A DNA stretch of 64,000 bases from JAGQKC01 sp965223675 (lineage in GTDB: Bacteria > Nitrospirota > Nitrospiria > Nitrospirales > UBA8639), in contig OZ245013.1 in NCBI GenBank assembly GCA_965223675.1, forward strand, positions 1,860,001 to 1,924,000, in the 5' to 3' direction. Shown here one piece after another: positions 1-7,829 of this stretch. The notes beneath the pieces were generated by a model. The model had not been told where the DNA came from. It saw only the letters and a program-made list of their open reading frames with translations, and ran no database searches. How positions within the stretch are numbered: position 1 is the first letter of the stretch; each line of letters opens with the position of its first letter. Both the position numbers and the translations under genes were made by a program.

Positions 1-177
1 CTGACGATATCCTAGACGATTACGCCAGCCTCTGAGTCTTAATCCTTCCTACCCTCAATAATTTCAGTCTCTTTTTGTACCGGGAAAAAGTAAGGAGTAG
101 AGCCACCTTAGACTTGATTTCTTGATGAGGGTCTGTCGCTCTACCGTTCTCATTTCAGCCAAGGGGCACATCACATA
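1..177. other. left edge, no complete gene
   Basis: Frame 3 on the plus strand is open from the window edge and reads DDILDDYASL before a TGA at 33-35, which could be the last ten codons of a gene lying mostly outside the window. This is too short to identify. Nothing else in the stretch is supported. Confidence 0.25.
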
Positions 178-294
178 ATGGCTCGCTTTCCGCGGTTTTT
201 TGCGCCGAGCTTCTCCCTGCATGTCATTCAACGGGAGAACAATCGTCAGGTTCTGTTCTTTGATGAGTACGAGACTGCTCTTTACCTCTCTTAG
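178..294 (+). pseudogene. N-terminal remnant of a REP-associated tyrosine transposase (RAYT)
   Basis: From the ATG at 178 the frame reads MARFPRFF, then a segment with HVIQRENNRQV and LFFDEYE, and stops at TAG 292 after 38 codons. This matches the start of Y1 (IS200-like) REP-associated transposases, which typically begin MARxPR and carry an H-V-x-x-R-x-N-x-R block. The catalytic HUH and Tyr motifs lie further along in the family and are absent here, so the copy is a dead fragment. Short repeats nearby (1539-1561, 2498-2518) may be its former REP-like targets; that link is inference. Confidence 0.6.
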
Positions 295-641
295 TCACAC
301 TTGACTATCTAAAGGTATCTGCCAATTTTCTCTCATATTTCTCGTATTTATAAAAATCTTCTATTACCGCCACCGTAGTAGGGCATTCGGCTGTTCGCTA
401 TGTGAGCCTCAAATGATTCGAGGTGATAACCTCATTAAGCCAAATCACTTTGAGTCCATTTTTTCTCAAAAAGATTTTTTTGAAAAGTTGACAAATAAAG
501 TTAAAAGATTACAATTCTTCTCCACACCTAGTACTTGCCTATACCTAATGCCTATGCATCCAAGGAGAACTCGATTCAGAGACAAATCAACTAGAGGCCG
601 GAAAGGATGGAGAAGGGTACCTTATAGTTGGAGGATTCATT
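295..641. other. intergenic, no supported gene
   Basis: AT-rich DNA between the transposase remnant and the PEP-CTERM gene. A 92-codon open frame at 413-691 has unusual composition and overlaps the next start, so I treat it as chance. A GGAGG at about 632-637 serves the next gene. Confidence 0.5.
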
Positions 642-1291
642 ATGAAATTACAAACAATGTCATTCACTTCGGGTGGGAAGTGTATTTGTGACAATACAGT
701 TACGATAAAACCCTTCTGTGCAGTCTTTACCATCGCAGCTTTTCTTTGGGTATCTCCCTCACTTGCGACCACAATTCCCTACAACTTGAATGGAACACTG
801 GAAGACGGCGGCCAGTTCATGGGCACCTTCACACTATCTACTAAGGCGGTTGACCTTGCGCCTTCAACATCCATAGGGTTATTTGATCTGGAGAAGGTCA
901 ACATTCAATTAGTCAATACCAATTTATTCATGTCGGGACCCTCCACTGCCACCAGCGGCTCGGCAAGCAGTGCGAGGTTATTTCAAACATCGAGCCAGCA
1001 GGATCTTTTAATAAACTTTACTTCAGATGATGGTCTTTCCGGTGTGTTTGTCGATGGCTTATCATTTGCTCCGTTCGTGGGAGATCCGAACATTCCCTCA
1101 CCCATCCAAGGCAATTGGACCATGGGTGGCTTTTTCGATGGCGCTGGCAATGTGTCAATATCGCCAGCATTGAACTAGCCCCCATCCCCGAACCCAGTAC
1201 CATACTGCTCTTTGGCTCTGGCCTTATGGGATTGGCTGCATCGCGGTGGAATACACGGCGAAATACAAGGAAACAAACAAGCGTAGACTAG
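642..1291 (+). pseudogene. secreted PEP-CTERM protein, frameshifted before its sorting tail
   Basis: The first frame starts at ATG 642 behind a GGAGG and encodes a signal peptide (hydrophobic stretch ending near LWVSPSLA), then a Ser/Thr/Gly-rich secreted domain, and stops at TAG 1176-1178. A different frame, open through that stop to TAG 1289-1291, encodes PIPEPSTILLFGSGLMGLAA followed by Arg-rich residues. That is a textbook PEP-CTERM tail: PEP motif, one membrane helix, basic end. The tail is therefore out of frame with the body, by a real frameshift or a sequencing indel in roughly 1100-1175. PEP-CTERM proteins are cleaved by exosortase and exported to the surface or matrix; no exosortase is seen in this window. 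A terminator follows directly. What the body does is unknown. Confidence 0.8.
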
Positions 1292-1312
1292 ACACGAGAG
1301 AATTTCTTATCG

Positions 1313-1350
1313 AAGAGCCCTTGACAACATAAAGCAAGGGCTCTTTTTGT
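1313..1350 (+). terminator. Rho-independent terminator of the PEP-CTERM gene
   Basis: An 11-bp perfect stem, AAGAGCCCTTG (1313-1323) with CAAGGGCTCTT (1335-1345), is followed by a short T run. It lies 22 bases after the shifted-frame stop, which supports that frame being the true end of the gene. Confidence 0.85.
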
Positions 1351-1538
1351 CTAGAACCAATTCAGACGATAGAGCAAATTGTCCGAACATAGTAGGATCG
1401 GGCGTCTTTTTTGATAGCTGCACAAGAAAAACACAGACCCCATCTTGATAGTCAAGCGCTACACATAGCCACGGATATTCTTAGTGAGTACCATAGCGGA
1501 ATTGTGGGCGATCAATCAGAGAAAGCAAGTGCGGGCAT

Positions 1539-1561
1539 AAAAAGACTCCCGACCCCTTTTT
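1539..1561 (+). repeat. dispersed short repeat, copy A
   Basis: An A-run, GACTCCCGACCCC, then a T-run. The same 23-bp unit occurs at 21449-21471 and, with one change and on the other strand, at 2498-2518. It lies inside a 65-codon open frame (1411-1608) that I do not believe is a gene. It resembles short repeats seen near RAYT transposases (from memory), and a RAYT remnant lies at 178-294. Confidence 0.6.
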
Positions 1562-1649
1562 CAGACCCTGAACTAAGGTGGATTTCTTCAGATAGGACCA
1601 AAACGTAGTGCTACAAGCATTGGAATGATAGAAATCATGAAATGACAAA

Positions 1650-2390
1650 ATGCTTCAAAAATTATTTTTTCAACTAGTAGTTATATTGCTGTCTCTTCTT
1701 ATTTCCTCAGGATGCTCTACGCTCCAATATGTATCTTATAGCGTTCCATCATTAAGCGATTCATCTATAAAAACTTCTCGGTTTGGTGATGGTATTGCCT
1801 TCAATATATCAGAGACTTGCATTGCGGTTAGAGAACAAAGCCCAAGTGCGGAATATTGGAACCTTTTTTTAGGGCCCCTAGTCTTTCCTATTTTTCCTTG
1901 GGAAATATTCGGATTTTTTGGTCGGAGTCAGCCTGATCAATTTTGGGTGACGATCGATGTGCAACCTCGAGAGTTCGATCTTGCCCTCGACCTTTCAAAA
2001 GCGTGGTTGATCACTCAAGATGGCAAAAGGCTCACCGTCAAGTCCTTTGGCCTCCACCATCACTATGAGGTTCCACATTCTATCCAGCCTTTTTCCGATG
2101 GGATGGAACCCATAGCAATACCAGTAGGCTATCACTTCAGGAAATATGGTGGACCTTTCGCAACCCTCTTTGCTTTAGGTTTCGATAAACCCTCCCCGGA
2201 TTCCCAGATGAGTCATTTTGAGATTGAAGGGCTCACGAGCCATAAAGGACAAATCTCTTTTCCAAAAGTTACCTTTTCTCCAAAAACTGCATACCTTCGC
2301 ATGTTATTTAGCGGGCAGGGACGAGATAATATATCTCCGATCGCCTACAGTGGTGACGGTCTTTGCGGGAAGACGGCTCCAAAGGATTAG
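1650..2390 (+). CDS. putative outer-membrane lipoprotein, unknown function
   Basis: The 246-residue product begins with a signal sequence (VVILLSLLISSGC) in which Cys22 sits in an acceptable lipobox, so it should be lipidated and anchored in the membrane. The mature part is a mixed globular domain with Pro/Phe-rich patches (PLVFPIFPWEIFGFFG around residue 75) and no catalytic motif I recognise. The ATG at 1650 has only a weak ribosome site (AAATGACAAA). No operon partner is evident: the next gene is convergent. It could belong to a lineage-specific family; function unassigned. Confidence 0.7.
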   Translation: MLQKLFFQLVVILLSLLISSGCSTLQYVSYSVPSLSDSSIKTSRFGDGIAFNISETCIAVREQSPSAEYWNLFLGPLVFPIFPWEIFGFFGRSQPDQFWVTIDVQPREFDLALDLSKAWLITQDGKRLTVKSFGLHHHYEVPHSIQPFSDGMEPIAIPVGYHFRKYGGPFATLFALGFDKPSPDSQMSHFEIEGLTSHKGQISFPKVTFSPKTAYLRMLFSGQGRDNISPIAYSGDGLCGKTAPKD

Positions 2391-2443
2391 GTGGAGATTA
2401 GGGGACACTGAGTAAGTTAATGGACCTCTCAACCATCGTTAAG

Positions 2444-2463
2444 ACATCGTCGTACGACGATGT
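2444..2463. repeat. 20-bp perfect palindrome with CGTACG core
   Basis: ACATCGTCGTACGACGATGT reads the same on both strands. No T-run follows, so it is not an obvious terminator. Its central hexamer CGTACG is the same hexamer found twice in the operator of the nearby YefM/YoeB pair (3175-3192), so it may be a distal binding site; this is inference. Confidence 0.5.
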
Positions 2464-2497
2464 TAGAGGTGGCTCCAAAGTGTATGAATAAAGGAAT

Positions 2498-2518
2498 AAA
2501 GGGGTCGGGAATCTTTTT
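2498..2518 (-). repeat. dispersed short repeat, copy C (minus strand)
   Basis: On the minus strand this reads an A-run, GATTCCCGACCCC, then TTT, one substitution away from copies at 1539-1561 and 21449-21471. Confidence 0.55.
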
Positions 2519-2633
2519 AACTACCCGAAAAAAATAGGGTTAAGTCGTATGGTGGCTAGTTCATGTGATTAGAGTTGCCAAGAAGAGAGAAGTAGAGTCT
2601 AGTATCGGACGTTTAGACCATAGTAACACAAGG

Positions 2634-2897
2634 CTATTCATAATGGGTCCACATGCGAAGAACCTTCACCACTTTTTCTTCTGGTAAGACTTGATAGACC
2701 AGTCGATGTTGAATGTTGATTCGTCGGGAATAGGCGCCAGTCAAATCTCCCAACAATTTCTCGTAAGGCGGTGGGCTTTTGAACGGATTAGCCTGGAGGA
2801 AAGTTATTAGCTTTTGTGCTTGACCTTTGAGACCACTTGCCGCCAATTTTTTAGCGTCGCGTTTGGCCTGTTTAGTGAAGACAACTTGCCATTTCAC
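2634..2897 (-). CDS. yoeB: YoeB/Txe-family mRNA-interferase toxin
   Basis: Taken from the GTG at 2897-2895, the product is 87 residues, the normal size for YoeB. It begins VKWQVVFTKQAKRDAKKLA and ends RINIQHRLVYQVLPEEKVVKVLRMWTHYE; the RxxxxHRLVYxV block and terminal MWTHYE/HY are diagnostic of the family, with His near the C-terminus being catalytic. YoeB cleaves mRNA at the ribosomal A site when its antitoxin is lost. The GTG overlaps the antitoxin stop as GTGA, indicating translational coupling. A longer in-frame start at 3008 would lie inside the antitoxin gene and add unrelated residues, so I reject it. Confidence 0.9.
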   Translation of the reverse strand: MKWQVVFTKQAKRDAKKLAASGLKGQAQKLITFLQANPFKSPPPYEKLLGDLTGAYSRRINIQHRLVYQVLPEEKVVKVLRMWTHYE

Positions 2898-3151
2898 CAC
2901 CGCAGTTCCTGGGAGCACTCTGAAATTGGCGTCTTTAGACCTTTTTGAATCGATGCTCGCATTCCAGGAATTGACAGTAGATAGAGCGTTTCCTGAATCG
3001 CTTTCCAATCTTCTTCGGCCAAGAGAACAGCATTGGCTCGTTTCCCAGTAATCGTAATCGGCTCATGTGACTGCGCTGCTTCATCAATAAGCCGATAGAG
3101 CTGAGATCGTGCTTGACTTACTGACAGAACGGTAGGTGACTTGTTTTTCAT
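2894..3151 (-). CDS. yefM: Phd/YefM-family antitoxin
   Basis: The 85-residue protein opens with SVSQARSQLYRLIDEAAQSHEPITITGKR, the N-terminal DNA-binding and dimerisation fold of Phd/YefM, followed by NAVLLAEEDWKAIQETLYLLS, also typical. The acidic and aromatic C-terminal part should wrap the YoeB toxin encoded just downstream. It neutralises the toxin and autorepresses the pair. An AAGTTCAGATG context puts the start at 3151, with GAAG about eight bases upstream. Two CGTACG hexamers lie 20-40 bases upstream and are the likely operator. Confidence 0.9.
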   Translation of the reverse strand: MKNKSPTVLSVSQARSQLYRLIDEAAQSHEPITITGKRANAVLLAEEDWKAIQETLYLLSIPGMRASIQKGLKTPISECSQELRW

Positions 3152-3174
3152 CTGAACTTCCTTTGACTCTTAAT

Positions 3175-3192
3175 CGTACGATATAACGTACG
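3175..3192 (-). promoter_or_regulatory. candidate YefM operator
   Basis: Two copies of the palindromic hexamer CGTACG at 3175-3180 and 3187-3192 are spaced 12 bp centre to centre. The E. coli YefM operator has paired TGTACA hexamers with similar spacing (from memory), so this fits by position and layout. Confidence 0.6.
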
Positions 3193-3549
3193 CTTCGTCA
3201 AGGTCTGATAATGGGAAGAAGGAAAAATAGGGTCAGACTCGTTTGGCACCTTTTTTTCAGGTTGACGGCATCCTTCTCAGCCTCAGGGTATGACTTGCCT
3301 GTCCCTCAACTTAGCCTCTCAACAAATCTCACATCTCACATTCTTCTTTCAATCACATAAAACCTTTTCATGCGTGGATGGCCACGCATGCCCATCAAAC
3401 GTCCCTCCATTATCACGACATCCACGCATCAGCCAATCTTATAACCTATTGAAACATTGATGGTTTTTGAAATTCTCTCTTGGCACCTTCATTGCTCAAT
3501 CCAGCAAGCACATTCGCGAAGCCGGTCGTTTCCCGGAAAGGAGGTGAGC
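3193..3549. other. intergenic with one strong hairpin
   Basis: No gene is visible. CATGCGTGG (3369-3377) and CCACGCATG (3382-3390) form a perfect 9-bp hairpin with a 4-base loop, without a T-run. Further on, 3537-3547 is a near-perfect anti-Shine-Dalgarno complement (see the leader ORF). Confidence 0.5.
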
Positions 3550-3585
3550 ATGTTGAATGGAGCACAATCGGCTACAAAGAGATGA
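3550..3585 (+). CDS. possible 11-residue leader peptide upstream of the OmpA-domain gene
   Basis: AAAGGAGGTGA at 3537-3547 is one of the strongest ribosome sites in the window, and an ATG follows at 3550 after two bases. The frame encodes MLNGAQSATKR and stops at TGA 3583-3585, 74 bases before the OmpA-domain start. Such a strong site on so short a frame suggests a regulatory upstream ORF, but chance cannot be excluded. Confidence 0.35.
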   Translation: MLNGAQSATKR

Positions 3586-3659
3586 CCCATTGAACAATCG
3601 TTCTACTTATTCACAACTGTCAGGTCGCTGACTACTCATCACAACCTATGGAGGATTTC

Positions 3660-4532
3660 ATGAAACACGACACACATCGCCAAAACTTTCAAAAAGATAA
3701 TGTACAGGAGAAACCGGCAACGCCACGGTCAGGATCAGAGCCTTCCTCAAAAGAGACGGTCATGCTAGTGGGCGGGCTTTTGGTTTTGACCTTGGGAATC
3801 GCCGGCATGTGGATGGTGTCCGAAGATGAGCCATTACACGCAAATGCTTCAAAAGCCGTCGATATGCAACAGGTGTCAAAAGCGTTTCAACCCGTCACGT
3901 CTAGTCCGTCACCGGATCAGGACGAAGCCGCCTCATCCTCTTCGGCTACTCTGGTCTCTCTGGAACAAGAATCTTCCGCTTCAGGGGATCACAGGTCTTC
4001 TGATGGAGTAGACATCTACTTCGAATTTGACCAAGCCGCGCTGTCCGAAGATGCCAAAGTTTCGATTCAAGAGAAAGTCGACCAATTTAAGGAGAATCAG
4101 GGTGAGAGCATTATCGTACAGGGCCATACTGATCAAAGAGGATCGGACACCTACAACAAGGCACTAGGGCTTCGCCGGGCTAAGGCGGTGAAAACCTATT
4201 TGGTGTCTCAAGGCATCCCGGAGTCTTCCATACAAACCAAGAGTTTGGGATCACAGAACTCTATCTGTTCAGAAGATTCCGAGGAATGCTTTCAACAAAA
4301 TCGACGTGCCCAGGTCATCGTCACAGAAGATCAACTCTCAGCGTCTTCTGGCACTCCTCTCATGACGGAAACGACGACAACAGAACAGGAAAATCTCGTG
4401 ACCGTGGAATCGGACAATTTTACCTCACCTCTCTCTGAGGAAAATTCAACGCCTACCACAGCCTTACTCACTGAAAATGATGAAGGAATGGCATCAAGCG
4501 AATCCACGCCTGAGACGGAGGCCCAACCTTGA
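3660..4532 (+). CDS. membrane-anchored OmpA-domain protein
   Basis: I chose ATG 3660 because GGAGG (3650-3654) sits five bases upstream; an ATG at 3648 lies within that site. The 290-residue product has a short cytoplasmic start, one membrane helix near residues 36-52 (VMLVGGLLVLTLGIAGMWMV), a Ser/Glu-rich linker, an OmpA-like peptidoglycan-binding domain at about 120-220 (DIYFEFDQAALS, VQGHTDQRGSDTYN, LGLRRAKAVKTYL, QNRRAQVIV) and a Thr/Glu-rich tail. The domain binds diaminopimelate in peptidoglycan, so the protein probably links inner membrane and wall. It precedes a sortase pair on the same strand but a terminator-like hairpin lies between. Confidence 0.85.
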   Translation: MKHDTHRQNFQKDNVQEKPATPRSGSEPSSKETVMLVGGLLVLTLGIAGMWMVSEDEPLHANASKAVDMQQVSKAFQPVTSSPSPDQDEAASSSSATLVSLEQESSASGDHRSSDGVDIYFEFDQAALSEDAKVSIQEKVDQFKENQGESIIVQGHTDQRGSDTYNKALGLRRAKAVKTYLVSQGIPESSIQTKSLGSQNSICSEDSEECFQQNRRAQVIVTEDQLSASSGTPLMTETTTTEQENLVTVESDNFTSPLSEENSTPTTALLTENDEGMASSESTPETEAQP

Positions 4533-4543
4533 CGTAGCCTCAT

Positions 4544-4592
4544 GCGAGCTGCGGACTGGTCCCCCATCCGGCTTCGCAGCTCGCTTCTTCTT
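4544..4592 (+). terminator. terminator-like hairpin after the OmpA-domain gene
   Basis: GCGAGCTGCG (4544-4553) pairs perfectly with CGCAGCTCGC (4575-4584), followed by TTCTTCTT. The loop is long (21 bases) and the T tract is interrupted, so strength is uncertain. Confidence 0.55.
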
Positions 4593-4651
4593 GGGAGCTC
4601 ATTGCCGCTCAGACATACGACTTATTCATACGCCAGAAAAGGATTGAAGTC

Positions 4652-6772
4652 ATGCTGTGCATTCCAACCCGGCATTCGACATTTCCGAAAATATTCAGAA
4701 AAACTTTTCCAGTTTTTCTGGGTCTATTGCTCATTACGATTTTCGTGTTGTGGACGGATACGCTTTCCCACGCCAAGGCTTCGCCAGCTGAAGAGACAAC
4801 TTCAATCAACGAAGCGACACAAGGCACACTGTTGCTCCGAACCGCCACACAGGAGAGATTGTCTCCTGCACCAACCCTTCACACCAACGCCTATATCTCG
4901 GTCACTGGTCTCATTGCGAGAACGATTGTCCATCAAACGTTTCAAAATCCAGGGACCGATTGGGCCGAAGGTGTTTATGTCTTTCCTCTCCCAGAAACGG
5001 CCGCAGTGGATCACCTTCGTATGCATATCGGAGAACGGATTATTAAAGGGATCATCCAAGAACGAGCTCAGGCGCGGAAGACTTACACTAAAGCCAAAAG
5101 AGAAGGGAAAAAGACGAGCCTGATTGAACAAGAACGACCCAATATGTTTACGACATCCGTCGCGAACATCGGACCGAATGAACGCATCACCATAGAAATC
5201 GAATATCAAGAAATCGTTCGGTATGAAGATGGACAATTTTCTTTACGCTTCCCTATGGTGGTAGGACCTCGATACATTCCTGGTTCGCCTGAACGCTTAC
5301 GTGGAGATATATCCGAACCCGATGGGCAGGGATGGGCAAACAATACTCATCAAGTACCTGATGCGTCACGTATCACTCCGCCCGTCCAGCGTCCAGATGA
5401 CGGCCCCATCAATCCTATTTCACTGACCCTGGACCTCGCGCCAGGATTTCCCATTGCTGATATTGGCTCGAGTTATCATGCGATCCAACGAACAAAGAAG
5501 AGCGAAGACCATTACGAGATTGCCTTAAGAGAAGGAGAAGTTCCGGCGGATCGAGATTTTGAATTGATATGGAAGCCCACACAAAATCACGTACCGAAGG
5601 TTGCGATGTTTACTGAAAAACGTAATAAAGAAACGTACATGCTGCTTATGGTGATGCCTCCGGCAACCGTCTTTGCTGATCAAGCGGCCTTGCCACGGGA
5701 TGTGACATTTGTCATCGATACGTCGGGGTCCATGTATGGCACCTCTATTGAACAAGCCACGTTGGCCCTACAACTCGCGCTGGAGCGTCTGAAATCGCAA
5801 GATCGATTTAACATCATCCAATTCAACGATAAGACACACGCATTATTTTCTTCATCTCAACCCGTCACGTCAAAAACCATTCAAGAAGCTACATGGTATG
5901 TCCAACGTCTTGTGGCGGAAGGCGGAACCGAAATGTTGCCGGCCCTAGAACAAGCATTACCGAGTCAAGGATTCACTCCAGGCTTGCGACAAGTTGTTTT
6001 TATCACCGATGGGCAAATCGGAAACGAAGCCCAATTATTTCAATCCATCCAGCAACATATCGCACACACTCGGCTGTTTACAGTGGGGATAGGATCAGCA
6101 CCGAATAGTCACTTCATGCGAAATGCCGCGAAATACGGCAGAGGAACCTTTACGTACATTGGTCATACGGCTGAAGTGCAGGACAAGATGAATGAACTTT
6201 TCCAAAAGCTCGAACATCCCGTCATCACGGACATTGAGCTTGAACTTCCCGCAGTAGGCCCCACTGAGATTCTCCCTGAACGGATACCCGACCTGTACTT
6301 GGGTGAGCCAATGATGGTGGCTATCCGATCTACGGCCACTCCCGATCAGGCAACAGTTAAAGGGAAAATCGGGGCAAGAGAATGGAAAACGACTCTTGCC
6401 CTTCATACAGCCTCTCAACGCCAAGGCATTGCTATCTACTGGGCGAGACACAAAATTATGACGTTAATGGATAGCGAGATTGATCCGCGAGAACAGAATA
6501 CTAGGCGTGAACAAATCATTGACATCGCACTGAGTCACCATCTAGTGAGCCGTTATACCAGCCTCGTTGCGGTGGATGTCACCCCCACCCGATCCTCAGA
6601 TCAAACATTCTCCAGCCATGCGATGAAGACCAACCTTCCTTATGGGCAAAACTACACGAAAATCTTTGGACTGTCGGCCGGAGCGACACCAGGACTCTGG
6701 CATCTGACATTGGGATTGCTTTTTCTTCTGATCGCCAGTGCAGGGTATCAATGGTCAAGAACTCGATCATAA
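4652..6772 (+). CDS. VIT/vWA-domain sortase substrate (marine proteobacterial sortase target type)
   Basis: The 706-residue protein has an N-terminal signal/anchor (VFLGLLLITIFVLW, residues 16-29), a VIT domain at about 60-190 (VTGLIARTIVHQTFQNPGTDWAEGVYVFPLP is hallmark-like), and a von Willebrand A domain from about 345 with the MIDAS motif DTSGSMYGTS. It ends GATPGLW, a membrane helix (LTLGLLFLLIASAGY) and basic residues WSRTRS. That end is a sorting signal of the kind cut by the sortase encoded next, with which it overlaps by 22 bases. In Gram-negatives this substrate is commonly the only one for its sortase. VIT and vWA domains suggest adhesion or protein binding at the surface; the ligand is unknown. 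Confidence 0.9.
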   Translation: MLCIPTRHSTFPKIFRKTFPVFLGLLLITIFVLWTDTLSHAKASPAEETTSINEATQGTLLLRTATQERLSPAPTLHTNAYISVTGLIARTIVHQTFQNPGTDWAEGVYVFPLPETAAVDHLRMHIGERIIKGIIQERAQARKTYTKAKREGKKTSLIEQERPNMFTTSVANIGPNERITIEIEYQEIVRYEDGQFSLRFPMVVGPRYIPGSPERLRGDISEPDGQGWANNTHQVPDASRITPPVQRPDDGPINPISLTLDLAPGFPIADIGSSYHAIQRTKKSEDHYEIALREGEVPADRDFELIWKPTQNHVPKVAMFTEKRNKETYMLLMVMPPATVFADQAALPRDVTFVIDTSGSMYGTSIEQATLALQLALERLKSQDRFNIIQFNDKTHALFSSSQPVTSKTIQEATWYVQRLVAEGGTEMLPALEQALPSQGFTPGLRQVVFITDGQIGNEAQLFQSIQQHIAHTRLFTVGIGSAPNSHFMRNAAKYGRGTFTYIGHTAEVQDKMNELFQKLEHPVITDIELELPAVGPTEILPERIPDLYLGEPMMVAIRSTATPDQATVKGKIGAREWKTTLALHTASQRQGIAIYWARHKIMTLMDSEIDPREQNTRREQIIDIALSHHLVSRYTSLVAVDVTPTRSSDQTFSSHAMKTNLPYGQNYTKIFGLSAGATPGLWHLTLGLLFLLIASAGYQWSRTRS

Positions 6773-7362
6773 TCCGTTCATTTCTCATCGTGTTCACATC
6801 CACTGTGTTCATTGTTGGCATCTGGCATACGGGACACGGAGCATGGATTTACATGAAAGCTGAACTTGCTCAGTATCTCTTGGAACGAGCATGGACGGAG
6901 ACGTTAGCAGGAAACCGACATGTTTCGCCCTGGCCCTGGGCGGACACATGGCCCATTGCACGACTGTTGGTCCCACAACATCACATTGATATGTTTGTGT
7001 TAGCTGGGGCAAGTGGACGGACGCTGGCGTTTGGACCAGGACATGTGTCCAGCAGCGCACTGCCAGGAACCAAAGGGACGACCATCCTTAATGGACATCG
7101 CGATACGCATTTTACGTTTCTTGAAAAGATTCAAACGGGAGACGTCATGATCGTCGAACAAACCAATGGGTTCAGGACTCGATATACGGTTCGTGATATG
7201 AAAATTGTAGACGCTCGTCATGCCGTCATCTTCCACGATGAGTCCAAGCCACAGCTGGTTCTCATCACCTGCTATCCGTTTGATGCGATCGCACCTGGCA
7301 GCCCATTACGCTACGTCGTAGATGCAGAAAAACAAACTTCTCAAACCTCATATCCAGACTAA
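6751..7362 (+). CDS. class GN-type sortase
   Basis: A 203-residue transpeptidase with an N-terminal membrane anchor (IIIRSFLIVFTSTVFIVGIW). The catalytic triad is visible: His in LNGHRDTHF, Cys in VLITCYPF, and Arg in GSPLRYVV. Length and motifs fit the sortase group paired with VIT/vWA substrates in marine Gram-negatives (TIGR03784-like, by memory). It should cleave the C-terminal signal of the upstream protein and attach it to an unknown acceptor. The ATG lies inside the end of the substrate gene, so the two are co-translated. Confidence 0.92.
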   Translation: MVKNSIIIRSFLIVFTSTVFIVGIWHTGHGAWIYMKAELAQYLLERAWTETLAGNRHVSPWPWADTWPIARLLVPQHHIDMFVLAGASGRTLAFGPGHVSSSALPGTKGTTILNGHRDTHFTFLEKIQTGDVMIVEQTNGFRTRYTVRDMKIVDARHAVIFHDESKPQLVLITCYPFDAIAPGSPLRYVVDAEKQTSQTSYPD

Positions 7363-7445
7363 TAGGCTCATGAAGATATTACGTTTAGCTTGTTCGCTTA
7401 CAGATAGGGAAAATCTCTAAGAAGGGGAGAAATTTTTGCAAGGGT

Positions 7446-7670
7446 TTGACAACATATCTATTTAAGCGAGAGGACCACACCTGTGAGGGTCGTGGTGTGA
7501 GCAGGGAGCCACATAACGTACGATGCATGGGACGCATGTAACAAGAGAGACCACAGCTGTTAGGCCGTGGAGTTGCATCGTGAAGTCAACGAAGCGGAAC
7601 AGCAAACAAAGGATTGAGAGAAAACCTAAACCTCGTTTGTGAGCCCTATAACTATGTCGGGCTCTTCTCT
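7446..7670 (+). ncRNA. candidate structured RNA with two related hairpins and a terminator
   Basis: No open frame is convincing in 7363-7830. A TTGACA at 7446 is followed by two related segments, 7472-7499 and 7549-7574, both reading GACCACA, CTGT, AGG, GTGG and able to fold on CCAC/GTGG arms. ACGATGCA (7520-7527) pairs perfectly with TGCATCGT (7574-7581), enclosing the second hairpin. GAGCCC (7641-7646) and GGGCTC (7659-7664) then form a terminator. The nested pairing and terminator suggest an independent transcript or a structured 3' end of the sortase mRNA. I do not recognise a known family. No proper -10 box is evident. Confidence 0.4.
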
Positions 7671-7675
7671 AATTT
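7641..7675 (+). terminator. terminator ending the candidate RNA or sortase transcript
   Basis: Six-base-pair stem GAGCCC/GGGCTC with a 12-base loop, followed by TTCTCTAATTTT. Confidence 0.6.
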
Positions 7676-7829
7676 TCCATTCGAAAATCTCGTCTAATAT
7701 AAACTTATTTTTTCTTGACCAAATTCTTCGCCATGGGGAATGCTTAGGACTCACGACCCCATATAACATCATGAGAAGTTTTCATCCAACTGAGAGAGTA
7801 ACCTGCCTTCAACTTCGACAGTGACAACC

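Noticed and set aside
413..691. 92-codon open frame before the PEP-CTERM gene
   Set aside because: Overlaps the PEP-CTERM start, has no ribosome site and a composition rich in Arg/Trp/His unlike its neighbours.
1411..1608. 65-codon frame spanning a dispersed repeat
   Set aside because: It reads through the repeat copy A, has no ribosome site and no recognisable domain.
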